From positions 212,768 through 276,767 of the forward strand of contig JAJQZP010000438.1 of assembly GCA_025403435.1 (NCBI GenBank): a DNA stretch of 64,000 bases, read 5' to 3'. This stretch comes from Artocarpus heterophyllus. Taxonomy: Eukaryota > Streptophyta > Magnoliopsida > Rosales > Moraceae. Every line of letters begins with the position of its first letter. Within the stretch, counting starts at the first letter, position 1. A program made the translations under genes and the position numbers. Of this stretch, positions 12,601-25,657 are shown in pieces. Below the pieces are notes generated by a model. It saw only the letters and a program-made list of their open reading frames with translations, was not told the origin of the DNA and did no database searches.

Positions 12601-12900
12601 CTCTTTCTCTCTCAAGAAAAAAAGAGTTTTAGGAATGGCGACACCCGAATATTCCAGGGGGGGAAAAGCATCCATACCTGTGTGGTATTTAGGTCCCTAA
12701 ACAAATGAATTGCCTATTTAAAGGGAGACAATATGAGCAATCTTATAAATTATAATCGCACTAAGTGAGCAGTGGTAGTCCTAATGAACATAAAAAATGC
12801 TTTGGCGTATGGTTTGAGTTTTTGACAGTGGAAAGAGGAAACCATAGTAAGTAATATTCTTTTGAAACTTAAGAAAACAAAAAAAAAAAAAAAGTTTTAA

Positions 12901-15900
12901 AATACTCCCCATCCGAAAAGAAATACATCTCCAAAAAAGCTCTGTTAGGGTTTTCTTCTTTCATCTTCGTTCCACCTCCCCTTTTCTTTATCAGGCTACC
13001 GTCTGGCAAGCTGGCTACCTAACAATGTCTATATATATGCGAGCGCTAAAAAAAAAATCAACCAATCAAGACAAGAAAAAATAGCTTTCTCACGCTTTCT
13101 ACTTTCTCTCTCCTTCAACTCGGACCAATATTCCGACGTCAATTTTTGACACTTCACACATCATCAAATAGATCGGGACGAGCCAAGTCCAATGACATGT
13201 CGTGCTAACTGTAACTCCACCAGAGCAGCTTGCAATCGCCAACCAAACCCGCAAAAATCCATTTATTTTTCAGGTGAGATTTCTCCACTATCCTAGCACC
13301 AATCGCCATGATTTTGGTGTCAACAGATGCAGCCTAATGAAAGAAACAAAACCCAGTAGGTGCCACCCCTCGATTTTGGCCGAAAAAGCTTTGTTAGAGA
13401 TACCCATCGCTATACATAGCATCGTCATCAATTCCCTTGTTTAAGGTGGCGAAGCACACTGCTGGTTTCGCTCGAATCAGAGGATGACACCAAGCATGTT
13501 TTGCCCCTCAGTTGCACAATTCCACAGCTGTTCATCAAAGATTCAAGTTGTCGTCTATAACCACCACATGGAGTGTCAATTTTGCCAACACCGACAATGT
13601 CTACCTAAGTTGGTCGAGGCAAATTACTCAGAGGATCTTGGAGAACAAAAGGCACAGGCTAATTTCGTGGTCCTTTTGGCGGAGAATCGAGATTAGAGTT
13701 CCCTATTTTACACCGTCAAAAGGCTCCTCGATTTGTATAGCTAGAGGTTGAATTTTGTGAAATAGATGCCATCAATGGAATTAAAAGGTCCAAAACTTCT
13801 AGAGGCTAGAGTGCTACCATTGTCCAGTCATCTAAGCCACTGTAAGTGCCCCACACATCGTTGAAGGTGGCTGGTTTCTAGCGAATATCAGGTTTTGTGA
13901 TCTTGACCACTAATCAGCAATCTGAGACCACCTCTTAACTCATTTCAACGTTCCAAACACAATGATGTCCTCTGTTTGAACAAATTTACTTCATTAAAAA
14001 TAGTTCGGTACTAACTGCATATGGATTGAGCGACATAAATCAGAGTAACAAAGTTTAGAATGACATTTCGACCAATAAGCAATCTCCAAGAAGCATTTCT
14101 AGCCATACATGTTTTCTCTAAGACCATTATCAAGGATGTTTCCTAGACTATAAAAAGAACGAGGTATAGCTAGAAACCCTAAACTCAGAATCCAAGAAAG
14201 TAGGAATCTTATCTATAGTATGAACAGTTTGAAATAAAGTGTTTACATGTTTTCATAAAAATTATGAAATGCATAATCAATGATATGTTATGCCATGCTA
14301 TGTATAATATGTTGAATTATGTTGAATAATGTCATGGCATACCATGTTATACCATGTCATGTATGTCACATCATAATATGTTATGTTGTGCTATATTATG
14401 AGTATGATTTGTTAAGTTTAAGTCATGCCATGTATTGTTATGTTATGATTATATCATGAGCTGTAAGTGATGTATACAATGTTAAGTTATACTATTCACT
14501 ATCTTTCAGTTAAGCATGTTATGATTTATAATTTTGTGATACTATGTAATAACATGTCATACTACATACAAATAATAAATTAAGTGAAACAAATAAGATA
14601 AGTCAAATTATGGGTGTCGTACCAACCTCTCGACCTATGGGGAGATATTATGTTTAGTTAAGTTTAAGATCTCAGTGTTGTTGGAAACTTTGCAAACCTT
14701 GACCTCCCGAGGATCGCATGCAACTGTTATAATCACCTGGGCCCCTTTGTTATGATAAGATAAGACTTAAATAATTAGCCATATAACAAGTCCATAAACA
14801 AGCATAAAATGTTCAAGCATGTTTTTATTAAATGTTTTTCAGTTATGTTTTGTGAGATTAACTTCTTACTTGCTGAGCGGAAGGTCATTTAAGTATATTC
14901 ATGCTGTAGGTAAAAAACATATGAATGACACTTGATTGGCAATGGTGAACAATGAACGAAGAGTAGAGATAAAAATGAATACCACTTAAGCAAATGTAAT
15001 ATTTTTGCATTTTTATTTTATAAAATTATGTATGTCAAATAAGTAAATGAAATTACACAAGTATGTTTATAAACCAAGGTTGTAATCATGTGATCTTAGT
15101 TTAAAAAGTTTTAAAATTTTAAAAAGTTACAGTAACTTGTGCAACAAATATATGAAATTTCAAATAAGAAAATTAAAACGATTAATTTCAAACAGGTTTT
15201 AAAAAGTTTTTGAAAGAAGAATTTATAACCATATTTAATTTAGAATTGTTTTAGAAGATTTTTTTTAAGTTAAGAAATGTTAAAAAAATTAAATTATTAT
15301 TACGATGAATTCAAAAAACTAAGTTTTAAGAAATTATTATTATATTAAAATATAATAATTATTATTGAGTCAAAAATTTAGTAAAAGTTAAGTAGTTCAT
15401 ATTAAAATATATTAAGATTAAAACTATATAGTTATATAACGGCCATATAAATAGAGTTGTTACGGTGTAGCTATTTTAGAATCATGATTTTGACAAAAGT
15501 TTAAAAATTAAGAAGCATATCAAATAAGACCCATTTGTTAAAGATCATGGCCTGTAAAATCATAACACATTCTCTAGATATTTATTGATGACTAACTTGT
15601 TTCAAATCATCCATTTCTTTTCCAACCAAAAAAACAAAAAAAAAACAAAAAACTTGCTTCAGATCATTCAATTTGCTTGGTTGTATAATACGCCTAGAAA
15701 GCAGAGGGAAGTTAACACGGTCCTTACAATCTGGGAATTTGAGTATAGTTGGAGCATTTAGGAAGATAAAACATAGATGAGATTGCATAGATCTCCAGGG
15801 TGTGAGATCTATGGTTGCAATCGCCTCCTGCGACAAAGTCGCCGTCGTTCCACCCCGAACTGGCCATCGTCGTCCCTATCGTCGCTATGAAGCATTGCCA

Positions 15901-16400
15901 TCATCCAATCTGGTCCACGGTCTTCGCTAGAGATTGCGGCGCGGCTTCCAGGTCGGGCTTTGTCGAGCCAGAGCTTCGTCACAGATCCGAGGTCGAGCTT
16001 CTTCGGCCATGGAGGATCTTGCATAGCAGAGAGAGAGGAGACAGAGAAGAGACAGATGAAGAAGGAGGAGAAGGAGAGTGAGAGACGAAGAGAGAGGGTG
16101 ACAGGAGAAAGAGGGGGGAAATAAAAAAAAAAAAAAAAGGAAAAGCAAAAAAAAGTAGCATAAGAAAAAAAAATTGATACACATTTTTTCAATTTTTTTT
16201 TGCATAAAAAATATATAAAAAAGTGACATGAAAGTGTAATTTTTTCGAGTAAATATTTACTTTAAATATAACCTGTTATTTACTTTTTTAAGTTTTAGAT
16301 AAGCCTCCGATTTAGCTCTTTCTCAGAAGGTCCAAACGGGCCTTAAATGACGACATCTCACAAGACCTATATTAAAGCTTGTTAATGCGTTTCTTACATA
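12901..16400. repeat. Degraded LTR-like non-coding zone
   Basis: No intact gene. From about 14230 to 14560 there is a degenerate ATGTTATG/ATGCCATG-rich stretch, followed by 'acctctcgacctatgggga' and 'cttgacctcccgaggatcgc' segments and a 'cttgctgagcggaagg' segment. Their style matches long non-coding gypsy LTRs. A GC-richer patch at 15800-16060 is followed by a CT/GA-rich run to 16150. No terminal repeats, PBS or target duplication were identified, so boundaries and class are uncertain. Confidence 0.3.
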
Positions 16401-19049
16401 CTGGATTGGGCTTCAAAGTTGGAATTACTAAAGCTCTAAAGTTGGGCCTAAATTTTGGTGCCCAAAATGGGTGAGCATTCAGCATTTTCGAAGTTCAAGC
16501 CTGTTCTTATGAGTAGATATGCAAGTGGATATCTTATATAGTCTTGTCTTAAATATCTTCTTATGTTTCATATGCATGTGATCAAAGGCAAACTCTACTA
16601 CTCTAGTGTCAAGCTCTGATTTGACATGTTAAAACGCTAGCATATGGAAGGGAAAAAATATAGAATTCTACCGTTAGGCATGAAAAAAAAAAATGTTCCA
16701 ATAGAATTTTATTTTAAACGAATTTCTATTACTTTTGCATATTTTTCTATTTTTTTATTAAAAAATAGCGATAACATTTTATTTTAAGTTAATTTCTGTC
16801 AGTTTTGCTCTCTTTCTTGCTTCTTTTTTTTTTTTTTTTTTTCAATTTTGATATGATTTTCATTATAAATCGATAGTTCAAAAATATGTACCTACAATCC
16901 CTACGTTAGAAAGCTAACAAAAAAGAACCTAAAATTATGGATTTTCTCAATCAAGAACAACTCTAGAAACATCATAATAACAACCAAAATAGTACGACTA
17001 GTGGAAAAGCCAGCGAGTTTGCTGTCCATAGAACATGAATGAGAGCCGAGACAAAGTCGAAAAGTTGTGAAACAAAATAAAAGGCAGAGTCGAAAAGTTG
17101 TGAAACAAATTAAAAGGCAGAGTCTGCACCCTTCGGCCAAAAAAAAAAAAAAAAACTTGTCAAAAGACGGACGTACGTTACGCAATCAACTCACAACTTC
17201 AAACTTCAGACACAGGATGCAGCCGAAGAGCATTTATTTCAGTTGGCTTTTTTTTTTTTTTTGTTTTTTTTGCTATGACAGTATTATTGACTTTTTTGTT
17301 TCGAGTATTATCACTTAGTTATGGTTTATATGATGTTGGAGGAAGCAATTCAAACTGAAGATCTTAGTTTAAAAATTATTGTATATAAAAATTTTATATC
17401 GTAGTTGTTTAGAGATTTATATTGTTTATTTTGATGTGTTCAAATTTAAGTGGTACCCACAATATCATATATACATAGAAAGAATTGTATCCATTAAAAA
17501 TGGGATCATTATATAGTAAGGTTATAATTACAAACATATGTAAACTGTTAATATTTTCAATAAGATTACATTGGATTTACTTGCTATAATAATTTTAATA
17601 TGATTTTAGGATATAACTAAATATTAACAAATTACGATGCAGAAGTCTAATTTATGAATAGAATAGCTACCATTGACAACTATATACAGGTATTTATAAG
17701 ATGTTTGAGGCAGTGGTTTAAACTCTAAACCTTAAATTACATGCTACAATGAAAAATAAAAATATATTTAAATATAAAGCCTTTGTATATGGCATTGTGC
17801 CATTCAAACTTTAGAGTTTGACATCTTCTTTTAAACACTGTGTTCATGTTGAGTACCATTAATTAGTTATTTTTGCACATATATTCTTTGATAAATCTTA
17901 TTTAAATCTTTAAAGTTATAATCACATTATTAATAAAATAATAAAATTTTATCTAAAAATTCATTATATTTTTAATTAAGGTTTATATTTTTATAAATAA
18001 TAAAGTTATAACTAGAACGAAATATAGATTTTTCCTATCCTTTTGCCTCACAAATAATAACTAGCACATAGGAAACTCTGTTTTGTCAGCTTTTCTTGTT
18101 TTGCAAATTTTTTTTCCTTTTTTATTTTTTGGGGGTGTGTTACTGGACAGAGCTTGTCGGTGCCTGTGTGCCCAGCTTTCAAAGATCTTGTCCTTCATGT
18201 TTAACATGCAAGTTGGAGCCATAAGGCCCTGAAATCCAACACAGCTTTCAATGAACTCAGTCCTTTCAAGCTTGGACCATCATGATGATTGGTCAATAGG
18301 TTGGACATGTGACAAAGGGTTCCACATCTTGCCGGTTAGAGTTTTGTCCGATTCCTATCTATATCTAATAAATATTACTCCAGCCCTTTGGTTTATTTAA
18401 TTTGAAAAAAAACTACACCACTCATACTTTTGTATATATCTATTCCTCGTATATAAGAAGTTAGTTGGTTGCTTTTATTCAATAGTCTGATCGGCTGTTT
18501 TCAATCAGCACCAGCTTGCCTTTTTGATACGTATCGTGGGAAACGCAACTTTTCTTCAGCTTATATGCGACTGGTAAAATGATAAGGAAAAAAAAAATTA
18601 AAGAAAGAGATTAATAAAAAAAAGAAACTACAAACAGATTAAAAAAAAGATAGAAGCTTTAAATAATATAAAGAAATGATGTTTTATGTTTATAGATAGA
18701 AGGAATTATAGGAGAGAATGCACAATGTTGAGTAATGGACATGAGGTAAGTAGTTAGCCCAAGTAAATTTAACTTAATTTTTATGAGAAAATTAGATGTA
18801 AAAACATATTATTCATACTACATATAAAAAGGTTGTGCCATCCTATTATTAACATTGCATATGTTTAAGTCATGACACTTTTAAACATACGTGGCATTTA
18901 TAAAAAGTAAGTTTCAAAGATAGTATTTAAGAAAATTTCTCATTGTTTATTGCTTACATTTAATACAAATTAATCTTTTAATTTTTTAAGTTAATCATCG
19001 AAGAAAAATTACGAGAGAAAGAAAAAGGTTTATAATGAAGAAATAGCAA
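16401..19049. other. Gene-poor intergenic region
   Basis: No gene or structured RNA was recognised. It contains a 40-bp tandem duplication at about 17054-17120 ('gtcgaaaagttgtgaaacaa' twice) and long AT-rich stretches. Confidence 0.5.
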
Positions 19050-21310
19050 TGTAGAGATAAAAAGGACAAGAAATAAGGAGTAGTGAGAGATATAGAGTTG
19101 GGAATAAGGAGAAAAATGCGCAGAGAGACAAAGAATGAGATGAGAAAAACAAAAAAAGATAATAAAAAAAGTATGAAGAAAAAATGAAGCATGAAGATCG
19201 AGGATAAAATGGCAAGAGATAATAATAATAAAGAAAAAGTTGAAAGATTTAAAAAAATGTTCGAAAATGAAATTCAAATCTTATGTTTTTTTTTTTCTAA
19301 TTTTTATTTATATTTGTATTGTTGCTTTGTTTGTAATGCTAAAGTCACATTCTTACTTATAGAAAAGTTTTGAAGACTTTGATTAATTTTTCTACATAAC
19401 TTTTTAAATTGGGTAAATATATTCGAAAGAATTATTATTTTATCAAAAACAAATGATTTTTTTTTACCAAACATTATGTATTGTATAAACATAGTGTATA
19501 TATATATATGTATATATATATGTGCATGCACGCGTGTAAAGTCTCAAATTCAGCATTTGACTAATACGGGACTTATGAAATTTTTTATTTGTGATTGTAA
19601 CATTATACGCTTGTGTAATACGTGATTTATTTAAGTGTAATACTTAAATGTTGGATTATATTTATTAAGTGTTATATTAAAGTAAATTAGTATCGAATGA
19701 GGTTATAATAAAAAATAAAAAAGATTACAAGTGCTTGACTGCTTAAATGCTTGATAAGAGACATTTTTCATATGTAAATGACAGAGCGCACTCACACTAT
19801 TTACCCACCCCTAAAAAAAAATGGGTAGTTTATAAAAGCATGCCTTTCAAGGACAGGTTTAAACAATTAAATGTGTATTAAAATTTATTTATTTTCATAT
19901 AATTTTCATGTTAATGTGATTTTGTTGTTACGAATTAGAAGTCCTAATTCTATCAAGAATAAAAAAATATGAACGAAGAATAAACAAGAACACATAAATT
20001 TTATAGTGGTTTACCTTCAATGTGAGAGTTACATCCACTTTCAGCCCTTGCAAAATAATTCATTGTGATGATGAAGAAGTTTACAAGAGAAAATTGCATA
20101 CTTTCTCTCAAGATTTTTGTTAAGCCTTTCTCTCACTCAATGTTCTGAGTTTCACTCTACCAAAAAAAAAAAAAGTACTCAACCTATCTATTTATAGGTT
20201 TACAAAATAATGGAAACAAATTACCAAAAACGTAAAAATACGTGTCAGGCCTAGGACATGCTTGACCGCTCGCTTTTCTTGCGCGGCCTCGTGCTACAAA
20301 TCTTTACCGGTCGAGCGCCTTCCTCCTTGAGGGGACGCCAAGCTACTATCTTACCTTACAGTCGTATGACTTCTTCCACCCCGGGGGCGAGATAATGGAA
20401 ACAAAAATTTGTTTTTTTCTTTGTGTTTTTCATTTTTTCTTTCACCTTTGTAGCAAAAATTTGAGCTGGGAGCTCTACCCCACATCCCTGGGTAGGGGGC
20501 TTCCTGCCCCCCTCCAACCCCTTTTGATCCCAGAAATTCTCTAAGTAGGGTGATACTTTAAAAGGCATTGAATTTAGCTCCACACTTCTTAACAATTTTG
20601 ACAAAATTTAACTTAACATTAAAAAACATTTCTATCATAGGTAATTAAATGCAGTTTGAACTATAAATTATAGCTCAAATTAGCTAAATTTGTTTTCAAA
20701 TTTTGTGAGAAAAAATACTATAACAAAGTTAATTTAAACTATAATTTATAGTTTAACTGTGTTTGCCAAACAGCCACTTTAATAGGAATATCTAAAATCT
20801 AGGGGGAAAAAGTCCCTAGACATAAACAAGCAATTACTCTTGGAAGCCAAGTCGATCTATAATCCGACAAAGGGTATCAACCCTTAGTAATATATTTAAA
20901 ATTAAATAAGAAATGGTTTAAAAACAAAGAAGTAATAGAAAAAGGATGCTATAAAATATTGAGAAACGAAATAGGTGGCAACTTAATAGAAACCAAGCAA
21001 GGAACAAGCAGGAAGCATAACTAAACTATCAAGTATCAGCAATTAACAACTAAAGTTTATAATATTATATTCAAATCTCACTTTTAAAAAGTGATTATCA
21101 TCACATGGATTTGTCTAAGATCAGTCCAATGTGTCAACCTCTGATCGTGGCGACGGTTTTGTTTTGACATTTCGCAAAATGAACAATTTATTTCCATATA
21201 AAAAAACGAATAGAATAACTTATTAGTAAATAGTATTAGCTTTTGATATTTTTGTATTTATATGATTGAAAATAAGGTCAAGAGAAGTACTTGAATTAAT
21301 ATGACCAAAA
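19050..21310. repeat. Tandem duplication, unit A (about 2.26 kb)
   Basis: This unit is repeated directly downstream at 21311-23640. Matching landmarks include the 'aaataaggagtagtgagaga' start, 'gaagactttgattaattttt', 'cacttttaaaaagtgattat' and the closing 'gaacaatttatttccatata'. It carries no intact gene. Internally it has an LTR-like 'cctaggacatgcttgaccgc' GC-richer patch and a hairpin-forming 'aactataaattatagc' block, suggesting that the duplicated unit itself contains older repeats. Confidence 0.85.
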
Positions 21311-23640
21311 TGCAGAGATGAAAAGATAAGAAATAAGGAGTAGTGAGAGATACATGGTTGGGAATAAGGAGAAAAATGCACAGAGAGATAAAGAATGAGA
21401 TGAGAAAAACAAAAAAGATAGTAAAAAAAGTATAAAGAAAAAATGAAGCATGAAGATCGAGGAAAGAAAAAAATGTCAAGAGCAATTCAGAAGAAGAAAA
21501 ATATTGCGATTGAGAAAAATAAAATAGCAAGAGAGAATAATGATCAAGAAAAAGTAGAAAGATTTAAAAAAAATGTTCGAGAATGAAATTCAAATCTTAT
21601 ATTTTTTTTTTAAAATTAATAAATAAATACTTATATTGCTTTTTATTTATGCTTGTTTTGTTCCTTTGTTTGTAATGCTAAAGTCACATTCTTACTTATA
21701 GAAAAGTTTTGAAGACTTTGATTAATTTTTCTACATAACTTTTTAAATTGGGTAAAGATGTTCAAAAGAATTATTATCTTATCAAAAATAAAAGATTTTT
21801 TTTTTACCAAACATTATGTATTGTATAAACATAGTATATATATATGTGTGTGTGTGCGCCTACACACGTGTAAAATCTCAAATTCAGCATTTGACTAATA
21901 CGGGACTTATGAAATTTTTATTTGTGATCATAACATTATATGCTCGTGTGATACGCAATTTATTTAAGTGTAATACTTAATATTACAAATGTTGGATTAT
22001 ATTTATTGAGTGTTATACTAAAGTAAATTGATGTCGAATGATGTTATAATAAAAATAAAAAAGATTATAAGTGCTTGACTGGTTAAATGCTTGATTAGAG
22101 ACATTTTCCATATGTAAATGACAAAGCACACTCATACTATTTACCTGCCTCTAAAAAAAATGTGGGTAGTTTATAAAAGCATGCCTTTCAGGCACGGGTT
22201 TAAACAATTAAATGTGCATTAAAATTTATTTATTTTCATATAATTTTCATATTAATGTGATTTTGTTGTTACGAATTAGAAGTCCTAATTCTACCAAGAA
22301 TGAAAAAAATATGAACAAAGAATAAACAAGAACACACAAAATTTATAGTGGTTCACCCTCGATGTGAGAGCTATGTCCACTTTCAGCTGTTGCAAAATAA
22401 TTTATTATGATGATGAAGAAGTTTACAAGAGAAGATTACACACACTCTCTCAAGATTTTCCTAAAGCCTTTCTCTCACTTAATTTTCTGTGTTTCACTCT
22501 ACAAAAAAAAAAAAAGAACTCAACCTATCTATTTATAGGTTTACAAAATAATGGAAACAAATTAAAAAAAAAAAAAGTAAAAACACGCGTCAGGCCTAGG
22601 ACTTGCTTGACCGCTTGCTTTTCTTGCTACAAATCTTTACTGGTTGCGTGCCTTCATCTCTGAGGGGGCGCGAAGCTACTATCTTACCTCGTAGTCGCAT
22701 GACTTCTTCCACCCGGGGGCGAGATAATGGAAACAAAAATTCATTTTTTTCTTTGTGTTTTTTATTTTTTCTTTCACCTTTGTAGCAAAAATTTGAGCTG
22801 GGGGCTCCACCCTAGACCCTTGGGAGGAGGGCTTCCTGCTCCCCCTCCAACCCTTTTCGATTCCCGAAATCCTCTATGTGGAGTGATACTTTGAAAGGTA
22901 TTAAATTTGGCTTTACACTTCTTAATAATTTTGACAAAATTTAACTTAACATTTAAAAACATTTCTATCATAGTAATTAAATGCAGTTTTAACTATAAAT
23001 TATAGCTCAAATTAACTAAATTTACTTTCAAATTTTGTGAGAAAAAATACAATAACAAAGTTAATTTAAACTATAATTTATAGTTTTAACTCGTTTGTCA
23101 AACAACCACTTTAGTAGAAATATCTAAAATCTAGGGGAAAAAGAAGTCCCTAGACATAAACAAGCAATTACTCTTGGAAGCCAAGTCGATCTATAATCCG
23201 ACAAAGGATATCAACCCTTAGTAATATATTTAAAATTAAATAAGAAATGGTTAAAAAACTAAGAAGTAATAGAAGAAGGATGCTATAAAATATTGAGAAA
23301 CGAAAAAAGTGGCAACTTATTAGAAACCAAGCAAGGAACAAGCAGGAAGCATAACTAAACTATCAAGTATCAGCAATTAACAGCTAAAGTTTATAATATT
23401 ATATTTAAATCTCACTTTTAAAAAGTGATTATCATCACATGGATTTGTCTAAGATCAGTCCAATGTGTCAGCCTCTGATCGTGGCGACGGTTTTGCTTTG
23501 ACATTTCGCAAAATGAACAATTTATTTCCATATAAAAAATGAATAAAATAACTTATTAGTATCTAGTACTAGATTTTGATATTGTTGTATTTATATTATT
23601 TAAAATAAGGTCAATAGAAGGACTTGAATTGATATGACCA
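21311..23640. repeat. Tandem duplication, unit B (about 2.33 kb)
   Basis: Second copy of the unit at 19050-21310, in the same orientation and adjacent. The copies differ by many substitutions and small indels (for example a 7-bp insertion near 21988 and about 70 bp extra near 21475-21545). The duplication is therefore not a recent assembly artefact. Confidence 0.85.
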
Positions 23641-24864
23641 ATAATGGTGGAATTGTGGGTGTATTATATGTGCCAACAACCAGCAAAGGAACAATAAAAG
23701 CTACTCATTAAAAAATCAAAATTCCAAAAAAAAAAAAAGAATAATATTGTTTTTGATAAGTAAATAACAATTATAATTATAATAATATTGTTGACCGTTC
23801 ATAGATGTCGCATGCGTGCACTGTGTATGACTTAGTGTATGGGTTGCATCGTTGAAAAATTTATGGATGAGCACTTGTAATGAATCATTGACAAAAATAA
23901 GCGACTTTGCTATGAAACCACGTAAATGATCCAGTCCATTTCAAATAATAATAGTAAGTGTATGTGTTATATATTATACTATACATTATATATATATATA
24001 TATAAATAAATAAAAAAGGTCATCCGGATTACACACGGGAACTATCCTATTACAAATTCATTGAACGACCTCAGACCCTGTTATTTATTTATTTATTTTA
24101 TGAAGGTCAGTCTAGTATAAGATTTCTTATTAGAAGCTAGATATATATATCTTATCTTGTTCTCCCCCTTTTTTTCCATTCAAATGAAAATAGTGACTTC
24201 AAATAAAGGTAAAGTTATGTTTGCAATCTTATTATATTTAACTTATGACAAAATTAATTTTGAATACATACATTAATAGAGGTCGAGGTCGGCAAAACCT
24301 TTTATCTTATTGTGCTTTTTAAACAAGAAAAGTGACAAAAAAATATAAAAAATTGCAGACAGAACTCCAAATTTTGACCTAATAATTTGTGTGTGTCCCT
24401 CTCTCTCTTGGATAGGATTAATGTGTCTTCTTGACAAAACAATGAAAAAGTTAGAAAAAAGATGAACTTGGCACATAAGATTTTGATTAAATTAGCATTC
24501 AATTATAACAGCTTTGTCAAAATAGTGGGGTGATGAAGCCAAACTTTTACCTTTAAGTAAAGGTAGCACAAAAGAAAGGTCAACTAGATCGTTTGAGTTG
24601 TCAAAAGCAATGGCTTGTGTACAATTTCTTCTTCTTCTTCTTCTAGGTTAAAATATATAAATTACTCTTAGTCCACCTCCTAGGACCTTAAGTTTTTGAG
24701 AGAATGGATAAACTAACATAGTATGTAAGAGGTCCTGAGTTCAAACCCCTGTAATTGCACTCTTTATTGTAATTGCACTCTTTATCTCTTTGTTTGTTGT
24801 GTGCATGTAATTTATGGTAGTAAATTGTGGATTTAAAACTAGATTCAGCTATAATTTTTAGTAC
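23641..24864. other. Intergenic sequence with microsatellites
   Basis: No gene was recognised. Contains a (TA)n run at about 23987-24004, a TTTA repeat at 24082-24102 and a (TTC)n run at 24626-24644. Confidence 0.55.
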
Positions 24865-24869
24865 GAGTA

Positions 24870-25623
24870 TGTTGCAGATGTGGAGCCAAATCAAGTCGAC
24901 ACCCCAGCACAAAGGAAGAAAACTGGAGAAAAATGCGTCCTTGGAAGGCAGAGAGCCAGCGCCGCGGCTCTGGCAGAAGAGCGCTGTGGCGCTGGGGCGA
25001 GGGCGCCTCGGCGCTAGGACAAGGGCGCCTAGGCGCCATGTGGAGAGCACCTAGGCGCCAGGAGGTTTAAGCCTAGGCTGAATGTGGATGGCGCCTAGAC
25101 GCCAGGAGAAGAGCGCCTAGGCGCCGCAGGGGAGCGCCGCGGCGCTGACGCGCTGTGTTGCACGATGTTTGTTGAGTCAGAGTCGGATTCAAATGCCCTA
25201 AAAATGGGAAACCACTAGGGTTTCTCATTAGTTGCTATTTTTCTCCTCATTTGGTTATAAATAGACACAAGGTGGCTAGGGTTGGGTGTGTGAATTTGTG
25301 TGTGAAAATTAAGAGTGGCATAATTTTGTGTGAGGTAAAATTCTTGAGAGCTCCATACTTGAGAGAGAAAAATTCTCACAGGGTGCTAGATAGAAGAGAG
25401 TTTTGGTAAGCACAATTTGAGAGTGTGTGAGAAACTTCTCTTGTAATCTGTAATCTCCTTTATCATAGTGGAATCTGCAAGCGACAGAAATAGGACGTAG
25501 TCTCAAATTTAGACGAACCTGTATAAAAATTTGGTGTCTCTTTTTCTTCTTTTCTCCTATTTATTTTCTGCAATTGTTCGTTCTTGCGATCCTTGGAATT
25601 AGGAGTCGCCTAATTCCCCAATA
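24870..25623 (+). repeat. 5' LTR of copia element
   Basis: Begins TGTTGCAGATGTGGAG and ends CCCCAATA; the 3' LTR ends CCCCAACA, so the terminal CA has mutated to TA here. It contains a GC-rich array of GGCGCC/CCTAGG palindromes (about 24958-25165) and a probable TATA box TATAAATA at 25255-25262. It is 43 bp shorter than the 3' LTR because of two deletions, or insertions in the partner, within the palindrome array. Confidence 0.95.
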
Positions 25624-25625
25624 AC

Positions 25626-25636
25626 TGGTATCAGAG
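25626..25636 (+). other. Primer binding site (initiator tRNA-Met)
   Basis: TGGTATCAGAG, two bases after the 5' LTR, is the standard complement of the 3' end of plant initiator tRNA-Met, which primes minus-strand DNA synthesis in copia elements. Confidence 0.92.
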
Positions 25637-25657
25637 AGGAGGTTTTGATCAAGAACG

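Larger units (their letters stand above)
8061..12900. other. Gene-poor intergenic region
   Basis: No gene was recognised. It holds scattered T and A homopolymers, a (GA)n run at 9158-9172, and small inverted-repeat elements annotated separately at 8596-8750 and 9546-9654. A further vague 'gtgtttgg' bounded block near 10517-10767 may be another hAT-like MITE. Confidence 0.5.

Noticed and set aside
15809..16229. Overlapping open frames rich in Phe, Leu and Ser on the minus strand
   Set aside because: They arise from a CT/GA-rich low-complexity run; there is no domain and no supporting gene structure.
18978..19277. Phe-rich open frames in the tandem unit
   Set aside because: Low-complexity A/T and GA-rich sequence; the second copy does not keep the frame.
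20826..20880. tRNA-like string 'cttggaagccaagtcgatct', also present at 23171
   Set aside because: No acceptor, D or T arm can be formed around it; it is only part of the tandem repeat.
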